From the NCBI GenBank assembly GCA_026986575.1, contig JALSOH010000006.1, positions 62,001 through 126,000 of the forward strand: DNA of 64,000 nucleotides, in the 5' to 3' direction. The notes under the pieces are model-generated. The model was not told the DNA's origin. It was given only the letters and a program-made list of their open reading frames with translations, and did no database searches. Position numbers and translations under genes: made by a program. Source of the stretch: Thermoproteota archaeon (lineage in GTDB: Archaea; Korarchaeota; Korarchaeia; Korarchaeales; Korarchaeaceae). Shown here piece after piece: positions 15,659 through 24,470 of this stretch (position 1 is the stretch's first letter; every line of letters starts with the position of its first letter).

Positions 15659-16775
15659 GCCTCTCCCTCCCACTCACCTCTGGAACTAGGAGGTTCCTCG
15701 CTAGGTGGGACATGAGATCCCTTCCTATCTTGGCGAGCTCGTGTACCCTCCTCAGGTGGTAAGGATAGCCCCTCACCGAGTACTTGGCCAGAGAACCCAG
15801 CAACTCTTCCAAGAACGATTCATCAGCATCCCCGACCACCTCCACCCTCAAGGGGTTGGTGGCCGTCTCGAGCCTAGCGTAGGTCAGCATGATCCGGTAG
15901 GTATCATCGATTCCTGAGTACTGCGGAAATCGAAGTTCAGCCGACTTTGGACTCAGATAACCTGATTCCAGGCTGGTATACCTCCTCACGACCTCCATAT
16001 CGGGTAGGCGCGAGTTAAAGTACAGCCTGCTACCTGACCTCTTCGCCACAGCCACCAGAGTCCCCCTTCCCCTTCTCAGGAGTTCGTTCAGGCTGGAGAG
16101 AACCTCGTACCTCTCTATGAAGGCCATCGCCCTCTTAACCTCGTCCCTCTCGGGTGGCCTCCCCTTCTCATCCTCCAACACCGAGCTCACGATCTCTTCT
16201 ATTCTGCTCGAGATGTCCATGAGGTGCGTGTGGGAGACCAGTCCTTGGGTGAGGTCCACCCCTAAGGCCGACTCAACCTCCCTCAAGATCCTCCTCATGG
16301 GGTAGGGTACCTTCTGACCGTAAGGGGTGGACCACAAACCCCTGTCGACCATAGCCAAGAAGGAGCCGTCCATGAGCAGGATTTCCGGCTCGAGCTCCAA
16401 GGATCTGAGAGCCATCTTGACCTCCATGGTCTCCCGGCAGAAGGAGACCCTCTCCCTGTAGTGATAATCGTCCATCACCCCTATCTGGTACTTCCTAGCG
16501 ACCACGGGCTCGCTATCCTTCATGAAGAGGGAAGCTGAGACCACGAAGATGATCTGGCCTAGGGTGAAGTAGTCGCTGTTGTTGCTCCCATCGATGGCAG
16601 CTATCCTCTCTATCTCCCCCCGCCCTATACCGCCCCTCCACTCCCTCCTTATCACCGAGAGCAGGGCATCACCTTCCACTCCGCTTTTTGGGAAGAGAAA
16701 GGAGGACACCCGTGATCTGGCCTCGATTACTGCCTCCTCTATCGACTCAAAGGGCAGTCCTGACTCAACCACCAT
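15648..16775 (-). CDS. nurA: NurA 5'-3' nuclease
   Basis: NurA is the nuclease partner of HerA in DNA end resection. The RNase H-like core shows the catalytic IAAIDGSNNSDYF near residue 62, a second acidic strand ILLMDGSFL near residue 133, and the C-terminal VRGYPYHLRRVHELAKI segment seen across the family. Length is 375 residues. It is the first gene of the operon. The ATG at 16775 lies about 25 bases from an AT box at 16796-16805, so the mRNA is likely leaderless. Confidence 0.95.
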   Translation of the reverse strand: MVVESGLPFESIEEAVIEARSRVSSFLFPKSGVEGDALLSVIRREWRGGIGRGEIERIAAIDGSNNSDYFTLGQIIFVVSASLFMKDSEPVVARKYQIGVMDDYHYRERVSFCRETMEVKMALRSLELEPEILLMDGSFLAMVDRGLWSTPYGQKVPYPMRRILREVESALGVDLTQGLVSHTHLMDISSRIEEIVSSVLEDEKGRPPERDEVKRAMAFIERYEVLSSLNELLRRGRGTLVAVAKRSGSRLYFNSRLPDMEVVRRYTSLESGYLSPKSAELRFPQYSGIDDTYRIMLTYARLETATNPLRVEVVGDADESFLEELLGSLAKYSVRGYPYHLRRVHELAKIGRDLMSHLARNLLVPEVSGRERLGE

Positions 16776-16795
16776 TCCAGCTAACTTACGACTGC

Positions 16796-16805
16796 TAAAT
16801 TTTAA
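16796..16805. promoter_or_regulatory. shared AT box between nurA operon and acyl-CoA synthetase gene
   Basis: TAAATTTTAA can be read as a TATA box in both directions. It lies about 25 bases from the nurA ATG on the minus strand, and predicts a plus-strand start near 16828, just before the GGGGGG ribosome site of the acyl-CoA synthetase gene. One box therefore appears to serve both transcripts. Confidence 0.45.
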
Positions 16806-16835
16806 CGTGTTCCCGTGATTACCCGGGGGGATAAT

Positions 16836-18218
16836 TTGGGAGAGCTGGACGTCTTCTTCAAGCCGAGGTCAGTGGCTGTCATAGGCGCATCGAGGAACCC
16901 TGAGAGAGTTGGACACGTCATTCTGAAGAGGCTGATAGAGATAGGGTTCCCGGGGAGGATATATCCCGTGAATCCGAAGGCGGACGAGATACTGGGGCTC
17001 AAGTGCTACCCTAGGGTCTCGGACATACCTGACGACATCGACCTGGCGGTCATAGCTCTGAGGGCCGACCTCACCCCCTCCGCTCTAGAAGAAGCGGCTG
17101 AGAAGGGAGCCAAGGGCGCTATCGTGGTGTCAGGGGGATTCTCCGAGATAGGGAATGAGTACTTGGAGAGGGAACTGCTGGAGGTGGCCAAGAAGCATGG
17201 AGTGAGGGTGATAGGCCCGAACTGCTTGGGGGTCTTCGACCCCAAGGACAGGATAGATACTCTATTCTTACCTGAGGAGGTCATACCCCGGCCACGCCCC
17301 GGGGAGGTCTCAATAATCACGCAAAGCGGAAGCTTGGGGAGCACCCTCCTCACGATGATCAGGAAGGAGGGGAGAGGGATAAGCAAGTTCGTGAGCTACG
17401 GCAACAGGCTGGATGTGGATGAGGGGGATCTGATCCTGTACCTAGCAGAGGACGATGACACCAAGGTCATCGCGGCCTACATAGAGGGTGTAGCCGACGG
17501 GAGGAAGTTCATGGACTCCATAAGGAAGGCTTCGAAGAGGAAACCCGTGGTCGTTCTCAAGGGAGGGAGGACCTCGTCCGGAGATAGGGCCGTGAGGAGC
17601 CACACGGGATCCCTTGCTGGGAGGAGCGATATATTCCAGGCAGCGGTTCTCCAGAGCGGCGGGATCTTGGTCAGCACTTTGAACGAGTTCGTGGACGTTC
17701 CGGTGGCCTTGGCGACCCAGCCACCCATGTTCGGGGACAGAGTAGCAGTACTGACGAACGGGGGCGGATTCGGGATACTGGCAGTGGATGCCTTGGAGAT
17801 GAGGGGCTTCAGGGTGACTCCCCCCTCTGAACAGTTGATGAGGAAATTGAGGGAAATGCTCCCCCCATACTACCCCGTGGGCAATCCGACGGACCTTACC
17901 GGCGACTCTACACCGGAGCAGTTCTTAGAGACCGGACTAGCCTTTGTTGAGAGCGGTGAATATGATGCCCTGTTCCTCATACCCCTGTTCGGGGTTCCCG
18001 GGATGGTTCCGGACAAGACTGAGAGGCTATTGCTAGAGTTGGTTGAGAGATCCAACATACCCGTGGTGGCCACTACAGTCCCTACAACCTCTGAAGTCGA
18101 GGAGGTACTTCACAGGATGGAGAAGAGAGGGCTACCGATCTACCCGACTCCAGAGAGGGCAGCTGCCGCACTTTACGGGCTCAGGCAGTACGGTCGCTCG
18201 GTAGCCCGATCTCGATGA
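16836..18218 (+). CDS. acyl-CoA synthetase (ADP-forming), alpha subunit
   Basis: Alpha subunit of ADP-forming acetyl/acyl-CoA synthetase, which converts acyl-CoA, ADP and phosphate to acid, CoA and ATP during peptide or sugar fermentation. The CoA-binding Rossmann domain starts at RSVAVIGASRNPERVG; GPNCLG and TQSGSLG mark the succinyl-CoA-synthetase-like domain; the phosphorylated histidine is in RSHTGSLAG. No beta (ATP-grasp) subunit gene is next to it. The TTG at 16836 has a GGGGGG ribosome site and lies after the predicted transcription start, whereas a GTG at 16815 would lie before it. Length is about 460 residues, as in the family. A degenerate paralogue is at 58191-59510. Confidence 0.9.
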   Translation: MGELDVFFKPRSVAVIGASRNPERVGHVILKRLIEIGFPGRIYPVNPKADEILGLKCYPRVSDIPDDIDLAVIALRADLTPSALEEAAEKGAKGAIVVSGGFSEIGNEYLERELLEVAKKHGVRVIGPNCLGVFDPKDRIDTLFLPEEVIPRPRPGEVSIITQSGSLGSTLLTMIRKEGRGISKFVSYGNRLDVDEGDLILYLAEDDDTKVIAAYIEGVADGRKFMDSIRKASKRKPVVVLKGGRTSSGDRAVRSHTGSLAGRSDIFQAAVLQSGGILVSTLNEFVDVPVALATQPPMFGDRVAVLTNGGGFGILAVDALEMRGFRVTPPSEQLMRKLREMLPPYYPVGNPTDLTGDSTPEQFLETGLAFVESGEYDALFLIPLFGVPGMVPDKTERLLLELVERSNIPVVATTVPTTSEVEEVLHRMEKRGLPIYPTPERAAAALYGLRQYGRSVARSR

Positions 18219-18259
18219 ACAAATTTTTTATCCCGTCCCTCGGGGATTCACGGTGATGC

Positions 18260-18970
18260 ATGTTGCCTAGTTTTTGGGAGAGGCTCAAGACGAGCATTGA
18301 GGCCAAGTTGAATAAGCTATTGGACAACTTCGAAGACCCCCGAGAGCAGCTGGATTATGCGTACGACAAGCTCGTGCAGCAGCTCCACGATGTGGAGATG
18401 GCCCTGTCTAGGGCGATCACCGCTAGGAAGAAGCTGGAGTTCGAGCTGGAGAGGATAGATGAGAAGATAGAGGACCTCGATGATAAGGCCAAGAGAGCCC
18501 TCAAGGCCGGTAGGGAAGATCTGGCCAGGAAGGCCCTCGAGAGGAAGCTCGTACTGGTCAGACAGAAGAAGATACTAGAAGAAAGGATAGCTGACATGAA
18601 GGAAGACGAGGAGAAACTGCTGGAGGTGAGGGACAAGCTCAAGACGAAGATAGACCTGTTCAAGGCAAAGAAGGAGCAGCTCAAGGCGGAATACGAGGCC
18701 TCCAAGGCTCAAGTGGAAGTTCAGGAGATGGTCACCGGGCTGTCCGAGGACTTCACATCGGCAGCCGAGATAATAGAGAGGGCCGAGGACAAGGTCAACG
18801 AGATGAAGGCCAGGGCCGCAGCTCTGGACGAGCTGGTTGCTACTGGAGGGGCCCTCGACGTCTTGGAGCCGGAGGAGAAGGACGAGATCGAGAGGGAACT
18901 GGGTAAGATCGAGCTCCAGAGCGAGCTCGAGGAAGAATTGAGGAGGTTGAAGGAGGAAGTTGGGAGCTGA
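18260..18970 (+). CDS. PspA/IM30 (Vipp1) family protein
   Basis: A 236-residue, almost wholly alpha-helical protein of the PspA/IM30 family, which coats and stabilises membranes under stress. It has the N-terminal amphipathic segment (SFWERLKTSIEAKLNKLLDN), then EDPREQLDYAYDKLVQQL and long charged heptads. The ATG at 18260 follows GGTGAT. It is 6 bases upstream of a small membrane winged-helix gene, so both are co-transcribed. No PspF or PspBC homologue is near; the membrane winged-helix partner may take that role. Confidence 0.85.
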   Translation: MLPSFWERLKTSIEAKLNKLLDNFEDPREQLDYAYDKLVQQLHDVEMALSRAITARKKLEFELERIDEKIEDLDDKAKRALKAGREDLARKALERKLVLVRQKKILEERIADMKEDEEKLLEVRDKLKTKIDLFKAKKEQLKAEYEASKAQVEVQEMVTGLSEDFTSAAEIIERAEDKVNEMKARAAALDELVATGGALDVLEPEEKDEIERELGKIELQSELEEELRRLKEEVGS

Positions 18971-18976
18971 TCCCAG

Positions 18977-19384
18977 TTGCCCTCCCTCAGGGATTTTTTA
19001 GCTTACGGAGCAGGAGCTATCCTGATTTTCTTCGGCCTGATCTTCCTGATAGCAAGTTCCTACAACCCCTCTAGGATCGTGCCCGGATTTGCCATGCTGC
19101 TCTTGGGAGGAGCGGCCATATACGCTAATATGATGGTTAAAAGGGCCCAAGCATCCGAGAAACTCCTCGAGGCGAAGGTGATAAGGCTCGCTAGGAGGAA
19201 AGGAGGGTACGTGACCGTCGCAGATGTGGCAGCTGACCTGAACCTCCCAGTCGACACGGCCAAGCAGGTCTTGGAGAGGCTAGAGAGGAAGGGCCTAGCA
19301 TTTCTGGACTTCAAAAGGATAGGAGATGAAGGGGTGGAGGTGTACAGGATACTGGGCACCAGCAGTTCCGATGAGGAATCATGA
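18977..19384 (+). CDS. membrane-anchored winged-helix protein, PspA partner
   Basis: A 135-residue protein with two transmembrane helices (about residues 8-27 and 35-52) and a cytoplasmic winged-helix DNA-binding domain (YVTVADVAADLNLPVDTAKQ then LERLERKGLAFLDF). The start is TTG at 18977, 6 bases after the pspA stop. A DNA-binding domain tied to the membrane next to PspA suggests a one-component envelope-stress sensor, but this is inference. The last 6 bases overlap the convergent tRNA-binding protein gene. Confidence 0.65.
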   Translation: MPSLRDFLAYGAGAILIFFGLIFLIASSYNPSRIVPGFAMLLLGGAAIYANMMVKRAQASEKLLEAKVIRLARRKGGYVTVADVAADLNLPVDTAKQVLERLERKGLAFLDFKRIGDEGVEVYRILGTSSSDEES

Positions 19385-19708
19385 GACCGGGGTGCCCGGC
19401 GGGACCCTCTTCTCAGGGGTCAACAGGACGGGCCTGCCCTCCCCCACCACCGCAGCGAGAAGCATACCCTGCGACTCCACGCCCATGAACTTCCTCGGTT
19501 GCAGGTTCGTCACGACGACTATCTGCTTACCCACGAGGCTCTCGGGCTCGTAGTACTCTGCTAAGCCCGCGACCAGCTGCCTTCGTTCATTGCCTAAATC
19601 CACTATCAGCTTTACGAGCTTCCTGCTGCCTTCAACTCTCTCCGCCTCTACTATCTCTCCTACCCTCAAATCCAGCTTTTTAAAGTCCGAAAACGAGACA
19701 TAACCCAT
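19379..19708 (-). CDS. stand-alone tRNA-binding OB-fold protein (MetRS beta/CsaA-like)
   Basis: A protein of about 109 residues formed by one EMAP-II/Arc1p-like tRNA-binding domain: FKKLDLRVGEIVEAERVEGS, then LVAGLAEYYEP and VVVTNLQPRKFMGVESQGM. In many archaea the C-terminal tRNA-binding domain of methionyl-tRNA synthetase is a separate chain. The MetRS of this window (49531-51210) lacks that domain, so this is probably its beta subunit. The start is taken as the ATG at 19708 with GGGTGGG upstream; a GTG at 19717 is the alternative. Confidence 0.85.
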   Translation of the reverse strand: MGYVSFSDFKKLDLRVGEIVEAERVEGSRKLVKLIVDLGNERRQLVAGLAEYYEPESLVGKQIVVVTNLQPRKFMGVESQGMLLAAVVGEGRPVLLTPEKRVPPGTPVS

Positions 19709-19737
19709 GGAACCCACCCACTCTACGTGAAAGGTAC

Positions 19738-19748
19738 TATTTTTAAAT
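19738..19748. promoter_or_regulatory. shared AT box for the tRNA-binding protein and aCPSF2-like genes
   Basis: TATTTTTAAAT can serve both directions. On the minus strand it is about 30 bases from the ATG at 19708; on the plus strand it predicts a start near 19770, giving the nuclease gene a leader of about 45 bases. Confidence 0.4.
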
Positions 19749-19775
19749 CAGTAAGAAGGACGTTACTCCTGTAAA

Positions 19776-19794
19776 GGACCGCTAGAGACGGTCC
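19776..19794 (+). promoter_or_regulatory. leader hairpin before the aCPSF2-like gene
   Basis: GGACCG and CGGTCC pair around the loop CTAGAGA, in the predicted 5' leader and about 10 bases before the ribosome site GAGGTGAG. It may be a simple stability hairpin or a site of self-regulation by the encoded nuclease. Confidence 0.35.
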
Positions 19795-19816
19795 GAGATA
19801 AGAGGTGAGAAAGGGA

Positions 19817-21088
19817 ATGGGAAAGATATCCGTGACTGCGCTGGGTGGAACCCGTGAAGTAGGCAAGAGCGCACTCTTGCTTGAGGCAGGAGGTACGAGG
19901 GTGCTGCTGGATTACGGCATGAAGCTAATACCCAAGGAGCACCCGGAGTTCCCTCCCATACCTGAGAAAGTGGATGCCGTCTTACTGACTCACGCGCACT
20001 TGGATCACTCCGGATCGCTGCCCAGGCTGGTTAGCCATGGACACGATGTACCCATCTACGGGATAGACATTACTAGGGAGTACTCCGAGCTCCTGCTTTA
20101 TGATGCCATAAAGGTGGCGAAACTGAAGGGCCATCACATAGGGTACGGACCGAAAGAGGTGAGGAGGACCCTGAACAACTTCAGGCCTGTGGAATTCAAC
20201 GTTCCCTTCAGGGTGGGCGACTTGGAGGTCACCGCCATAAATGCTGGCCACATACCCGGCAGCGCCATGTTCCACATGAAGTACGACGGGACGAGCGTCC
20301 TGTACACGGGAGACTTCAATACAGTACCTTCTAGGCTGATGCCTCCAGCTAGCATCGATGATATACCTCCAGTGGATATACTCATAACGGAATCCACCTA
20401 TGCGAGGAAAGAGCACCCGCCCAGAGCGAAGCAGGAATTTCTCCTCAAGGAGATAGTGATAGAAACCCTTAAGTCCGGCGGGACAGCCATAGTCGCTGGA
20501 TTCGCGATAGGCAGGCTTCTGGAGGTCGCCATGGCTCTGAGGGCTAGGGGGTTCAAGGGAAAGCTCTTCCTAGATGGGATGGCCCGGAAGAGTACTGAGA
20601 TAACGGAGTACTTCTCGAACAGGGTGAGGGACGCCGACGACCTGAAGCTGGCCGTGAGGACCATAACTTCCGTGAGGAACTGGCACATGAGGAAGAAGAT
20701 AACCAAGAGGCCCAATGTGGTGTTGACCACGTCAGGTATGCTCGAGGGCGGCCCAGTGCATTACTACATGAAAGAGAGGAAGGAGGACGAGAACAGCACC
20801 ATAACCCTGACAGGCTATCAGGTGGACGGAACCGAGGGAAGGAGGCTGATAGAGGAGGGCAAGATGGAGATAGAGGGAGAAGAAACGTGGGTAATGATGA
20901 AGGTGAACCAGCTCAACTTCTCTGCCCACGTCAGTAGGTCCGGTATACTCAAGCTCATCAGAGAACTGAAGCCGGAGAGCATAATGGTGGTCCACGGGGA
21001 GGAATCGGAAGAGTTCGCCAATGAGTTAGAGGATAAGATGGGGATGGCGGCCTTCTCTCCAGAGCTAGGTGAGGAGATCATATTCTAA
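19817..21088 (+). CDS. beta-CASP metallo-beta-lactamase ribonuclease (aCPSF2-like)
   Basis: A 423-residue RNA-cleaving enzyme of the archaeal CPSF2 group without KH domains. Metallo-beta-lactamase motifs are LTHAHLDHSG, the motif-3 histidine in NAGHIPGS and TGDF. The beta-CASP part has ESTYA, GFAIGR, TTSGMLEGG and the late NFSAHVSR. Such enzymes act in mRNA decay or 3' end processing. The ATG at 19817 follows GAGGTGAG; a GTG at 19805 is too close to that site. Confidence 0.92.
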   Translation: MGKISVTALGGTREVGKSALLLEAGGTRVLLDYGMKLIPKEHPEFPPIPEKVDAVLLTHAHLDHSGSLPRLVSHGHDVPIYGIDITREYSELLLYDAIKVAKLKGHHIGYGPKEVRRTLNNFRPVEFNVPFRVGDLEVTAINAGHIPGSAMFHMKYDGTSVLYTGDFNTVPSRLMPPASIDDIPPVDILITESTYARKEHPPRAKQEFLLKEIVIETLKSGGTAIVAGFAIGRLLEVAMALRARGFKGKLFLDGMARKSTEITEYFSNRVRDADDLKLAVRTITSVRNWHMRKKITKRPNVVLTTSGMLEGGPVHYYMKERKEDENSTITLTGYQVDGTEGRRLIEEGKMEIEGEETWVMMKVNQLNFSAHVSRSGILKLIRELKPESIMVVHGEESEEFANELEDKMGMAAFSPELGEEIIF

Positions 21089-21099
21089 ATTCCTAAAAA

Positions 21100-21351
21100 T
21101 CACATCTTTATCCCCACTATCCTAACCCTAGCCTCCTTCACCCCCTCAACGCTTTCCGCCGCCTTCTTTATTGCTAACGCGAGAAGATCGGCATAAGGGC
21201 AGAAAGGAGTTGTGAGAGTAAACTCCACCGTCACCACACCACCCTTCTCCTCTACCTTCTTTATCAGGCCAGCATCCACCATGCTCACCTTGAGCTCCGG
21301 ATCCCTGACCTTCCTCAAAGCCTCCCATACCTTCCTCTCAATCTCCCTCAC
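21100..21351 (-). CDS. DUF59/MIP18-family iron-sulfur assembly protein
   Basis: An 83-residue single-domain protein of the MIP18/PaaD/SufT type. The family pattern is clear: DPELKVSMVDAGLI, then VTVEFTLTTPFCPYADLL with its conserved cysteine. Relatives help insert iron-sulfur clusters. It overlaps the upstream radical SAM gene by 14 bases, which fits a role in maturing that protein. Confidence 0.88.
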   Translation of the reverse strand: MREIERKVWEALRKVRDPELKVSMVDAGLIKKVEEKGGVVTVEFTLTTPFCPYADLLALAIKKAAESVEGVKEARVRIVGIKM

Positions 21352-22426
21352 TCCTCCTCATCTCCCTCAGGATGAAATTGAGGGGGAAGATCTGCAGCAC
21401 CTTCCTGTCATCTGTGGGCATGACCTCCACCAGCCTCCCATTCAAACCGAGTTCCCGAACTTCCTTGGCGATCTCTTGGAAGATGTATGGATCTATGAGG
21501 AGCTTACCTCCGGAGATCGTACCCCCGTACTTGGTCGAGAGATATAGGAGAGCCTCCTCCGGACCTTCGATCTCCCCGTAGATAAGGGTGCCCTCATCAG
21601 TCGGCTCTTCGTACTCCTTTGCGACATTCTTGGCCCTTCTAGCCCACCTCATCCTCACCTGATATTCCTTCTGGAGGGCCGGGCAATAGTAACCCATGAT
21701 GCCCGTCTCCCTCTCGACGAACTCCAGCACCTCCCTTGCAGCCTCCGCACTTCCCCGAACAGCCACCTCGCTGTCCATCTTGGGCTTGAAACCCATCTTT
21801 AGCAATCTATTCCTATTCGATGGCGTGAACTCCAGCTCGTTGAGGTTTATGAAGCTGGCGCCTATCCTGTCTAGGTAGGAAGCGAGTTCCTTCAGCTTAG
21901 ATACCCAGGGCTCGCCAGGTATGGAGGGCATCTCCGCGCCCACGATGAACCCCTCGTCTAGGGCTAGTACCATCTTCTCCCAGATCCTCCTATCCCAGCT
22001 GTGAAATCTGATCTCATCCAACCCAGCATCTCTCAGAACGGACAGACTTCTCTCATCTATTCTAACGGCGTTGGTGTACATGTGCGTATGGAAAGATTCG
22101 CCGAACCTGTCCTTCAAGATCCGGACGTAGCGGGCCACTTTGTCCACTACTAGCGAGGGCTCTCCGCCAGTGATCCCCGCACCTAAGGCGGAAATGAGTT
22201 CCGCCTCCCTGATCACATCCTCATCGCTAGATACTGGGTTCTCGTCCACCAGCACTAAGTCCTTGTCGCGGCGCCATTCGGAGATCGTGCAGTATGGACA
22301 GGACTCGTAGAGGGGACACTTGCCAGTCACGAATAAGACTACCTTAGCTCCTTCCCAGCAGAGCCCGCAGCCCCTGCTCCATCCCCTGACCCTGAGTGCA
22401 CCTAAGGGAAGTTCCTCCATGGTCAT
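21338..22426 (-). CDS. radical SAM protein of COG2108 type, unusual cysteine spacing
   Basis: A 362-residue radical SAM protein related to pyruvate-formate-lyase activases but of unknown function. The cluster motif reads [10 protein letters not shown], i.e. CX5CX2C instead of CX3CX2[10 protein letters not shown] is the SAM-binding GGEP segment. Extra cysteines occur at RGCGLCWEG near the N terminus and YYCPALQ later. It overlaps the SAH hydrolase gene by 4 bases (ATGA) and the DUF59 gene by 14 bases, so all three form one operon. SAH hydrolase as first gene hints at a methyl-transfer reaction. Confidence 0.82.
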   Translation of the reverse strand: MTMEELPLGALRVRGWSRGCGLCWEGAKVVLFVTGKCPLYESCPYCTISEWRRDKDLVLVDENPVSSDEDVIREAELISALGAGITGGEPSLVVDKVARYVRILKDRFGESFHTHMYTNAVRIDERSLSVLRDAGLDEIRFHSWDRRIWEKMVLALDEGFIVGAEMPSIPGEPWVSKLKELASYLDRIGASFINLNELEFTPSNRNRLLKMGFKPKMDSEVAVRGSAEAAREVLEFVERETGIMGYYCPALQKEYQVRMRWARRAKNVAKEYEEPTDEGTLIYGEIEGPEEALLYLSTKYGGTISGGKLLIDPYIFQEIAKEVRELGLNGRLVEVMPTDDRKVLQIFPLNFILREMRRSEGD

Positions 22427-23661
22427 CCACGCCAGCTCTCTAGGTATCTCTCCTGCTCTTCCGTTAGGGTATCTATCTCTATTCCCATGGACGCCAGCTT
22501 GAGCCTGGCCACCTCCTCATCTATGCTCCTTGGAACTGGGTGCACCCCTGGCTTGAGGTTCCTCCCCTCCCTGATCAGGTATTCGACAGCTAGGGCCTGA
22601 TTGGAGAAGCTCATGTCCATGACCTCGCTTGGATGCCCCTCCGCAGCAACCAGATTCACAAGTCTGCCCTCCGCCAACAGGTAGATCCTCCTCCCATTTG
22701 GTAAGAGGTACTCCTTCACGTTGTCCCTCATCTCCCTCTTGGAGAGGGCCATTAGCTCCAAGTCCCTGACCGACACCTCCACATCGAAATGTCCTGCATT
22801 AGCCAGAATGGCTCCATCCTTCATCAAGCTTATGTGCTCCGCTTTGATCACATCTTTATTTCCTGTGGCGGTTACGAAGATGTCCCCTACCTTAGCCGCC
22901 TCCTTCATTGGCATAACTAGGTAGCCGTCCATGGCAGCCATCAGGGCCTTTATTGGATCGATCTCCGTCACTATGACCTTGGCGCCCATTCCGCGGGCCC
23001 TCATGGCTATTCCCCGACCGACATGTCCGTATCCGGCTATCACGAAGTATTTACCGGCTATCATAACATTTGTCGCCCTCAGGATGCCGTCGATCGTACT
23101 CTGGCCGGTCCCATAAACGTTATCGAAGTTCCACTTAGTCTCCGCGTTGTTAACCGCTATAACCGGGTACTTGAGCGCCCCATCCCTAGCTAGGGACTCT
23201 ATCCTAAGGACACCAGTGGTGGTCTCTTCGGTCCCGCCGATCACACCGTCAGCGAATCCCTTCTCATGGGCCATCACCGTAATGTCCCCACCATCGTCCA
23301 TCGTGATGTGAGGTTTGCAGCTCAACGCTTTCTCTATAGCCCAGAAATACTCGTCCTCGCTCATCCCCCTCCAAGCGTACACATCTATTCCCTCCTCTGA
23401 GAGGGCCGCCGCGACGTCATCCTGAGTTGAGAGGGGGTTCGATGCCGACAGGCAGACCTCCGCCCCACCCTTCTTCAGTGTCAATACTAAGACGGCCGTT
23501 TCCTTGGTAACATGGAGGCACGCAGCTATTCTGATGCCCTCTAAGGGCCTCTCCTTAGAGAATCTCTCCGATATTGTACCCAACACGGGCATATGGGCCT
23601 TGGCCCATTCTATCTTCAACGCGCCCTTCTCAGATAGGCCGTGATCCTTGACTCTAGGCAT
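22423..23661 (-). CDS. ahcY: S-adenosylhomocysteine hydrolase
   Basis: Splits S-adenosylhomocysteine to adenosine and homocysteine and so keeps methyltransferases active. The 412-residue protein has [19 protein letters not shown], the nucleotide-binding region DDGGDITV, and the NAD-binding [18 protein letters not shown] near residue 215, with VTEIDP closing the second strand. The C-terminal Lys-Tyr tail of eukaryotic enzymes is absent, which is normal in archaea. It is the first gene of an operon with a radical SAM protein and DUF59. Confidence 0.96.
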   Translation of the reverse strand: MPRVKDHGLSEKGALKIEWAKAHMPVLGTISERFSKERPLEGIRIAACLHVTKETAVLVLTLKKGGAEVCLSASNPLSTQDDVAAALSEEGIDVYAWRGMSEDEYFWAIEKALSCKPHITMDDGGDITVMAHEKGFADGVIGGTEETTTGVLRIESLARDGALKYPVIAVNNAETKWNFDNVYGTGQSTIDGILRATNVMIAGKYFVIAGYGHVGRGIAMRARGMGAKVIVTEIDPIKALMAAMDGYLVMPMKEAAKVGDIFVTATGNKDVIKAEHISLMKDGAILANAGHFDVEVSVRDLELMALSKREMRDNVKEYLLPNGRRIYLLAEGRLVNLVAAEGHPSEVMDMSFSNQALAVEYLIREGRNLKPGVHPVPRSIDEEVARLKLASMGIEIDTLTEEQERYLESWRG

Positions 23662-23697
23662 GGCGCATCGCTTAGCTAGTAGTTGAGGAAATAAAAA

Positions 23698-23919
23698 TCA
23701 CTCCCTCTTTGCTATCTGGACCAGCCAGTGATCCCCTCTCTTCACGACGGCCTTTAATATGTGACCAGTTCTCTTTATCCAGTCGTAAACTTCATCTACC
23801 GATTCCTTATCATCGATGAGAAAGTTTACCGTCTCACTCGGGGAGGCCTTCTTCACGGTCTTCGCTATCTGTATTATCGGATAGGGGCTCCTTTTACCCC
23901 TCAGATCGATGGTCCTCAT
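23698..23919 (-). CDS. TusA/SirA-like protein lacking the active cysteine
   Basis: A 73-residue protein with the TusA/SirA fold pattern. The start DLRGKRSPYPIIQIAKTVKK matches the family line LRGxxCPxPxxxxxxxL, but the sulfur-carrying cysteine is replaced by serine, and the whole protein has no cysteine. The C-terminal half also fits (VDEVYDWIKRTGHIL). It therefore cannot act as a sulfur relay in the known way. It overlaps the upstream acetyltransferase gene by 4 bases. Confidence 0.75.
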   Translation of the reverse strand: MRTIDLRGKRSPYPIIQIAKTVKKASPSETVNFLIDDKESVDEVYDWIKRTGHILKAVVKRGDHWLVQIAKRE

Positions 23920-24446
23920 ATTCTCACAACCCTCTTCCCCAGCACCTCCTCAACGAGGGCCTCCTCCACTTCCTCATCTAACATCTTGTACATCAGGTAG
24001 GCATCCTCCCCATCAGCATAGTAGGCTGGAATTATCCCGAGCTTCTTGTAGCCCAGATCATCGTACAGTTTTATCGCGGGCTCGTTGGAGACCCTTACCT
24101 CGAGGTAAACCGCGTCAGCTCCATACCCCTTCAGACCTTTCTCTGCTCTCTCCATTAGTGCCTTGCCTATACCCTTCCTCCTGTGCTTCTTGCTCACAGC
24201 TATGGAGAGGACGTGGCCAAGCAGGATAGTCTGATCCCTAGCGTAATAGCTTTCTACCCTGCACATCACGTATCCAACGACATTACCGTCGTTGTCTTCC
24301 GCCACTAAAAAGCTGTTTGGGAACCTCCTGTAGTTCTCTATGAAGAAGTAACTAGGGTAGTTCTCGGGCAGGAAGACCCTGTTGATGCGCTCAACCTCCT
24401 CTAAGTCCTCGGGCTTGAAGGGTCTTATCCTGTAGCCTTGGAGCAT
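23916..24446 (-). CDS. GNAT N-terminal acetyltransferase (RimI/Ard1-like)
   Basis: An acetyl-CoA-dependent acetyltransferase close to archaeal Ard1/RimI enzymes that acetylate protein N termini. The acetyl-CoA loop is SKKHRRKGIGKALM; LEVRVSNEPAIKLYDDLGY is the usual motif B. The first core strand YRIRPFKPEDLEEV begins after the ATG at 24446, which lies about 30 bases from an AT box. An ATG at 24470 would fall too close to that box. Confidence 0.88.
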   Translation of the reverse strand: MLQGYRIRPFKPEDLEEVERINRVFLPENYPSYFFIENYRRFPNSFLVAEDNDGNVVGYVMCRVESYYARDQTILLGHVLSIAVSKKHRRKGIGKALMERAEKGLKGYGADAVYLEVRVSNEPAIKLYDDLGYKKLGIIPAYYADGEDAYLMYKMLDEEVEEALVEEVLGKRVVRI

Positions 24447-24470
24447 CACATGGAATTTCAACGGGATCAT

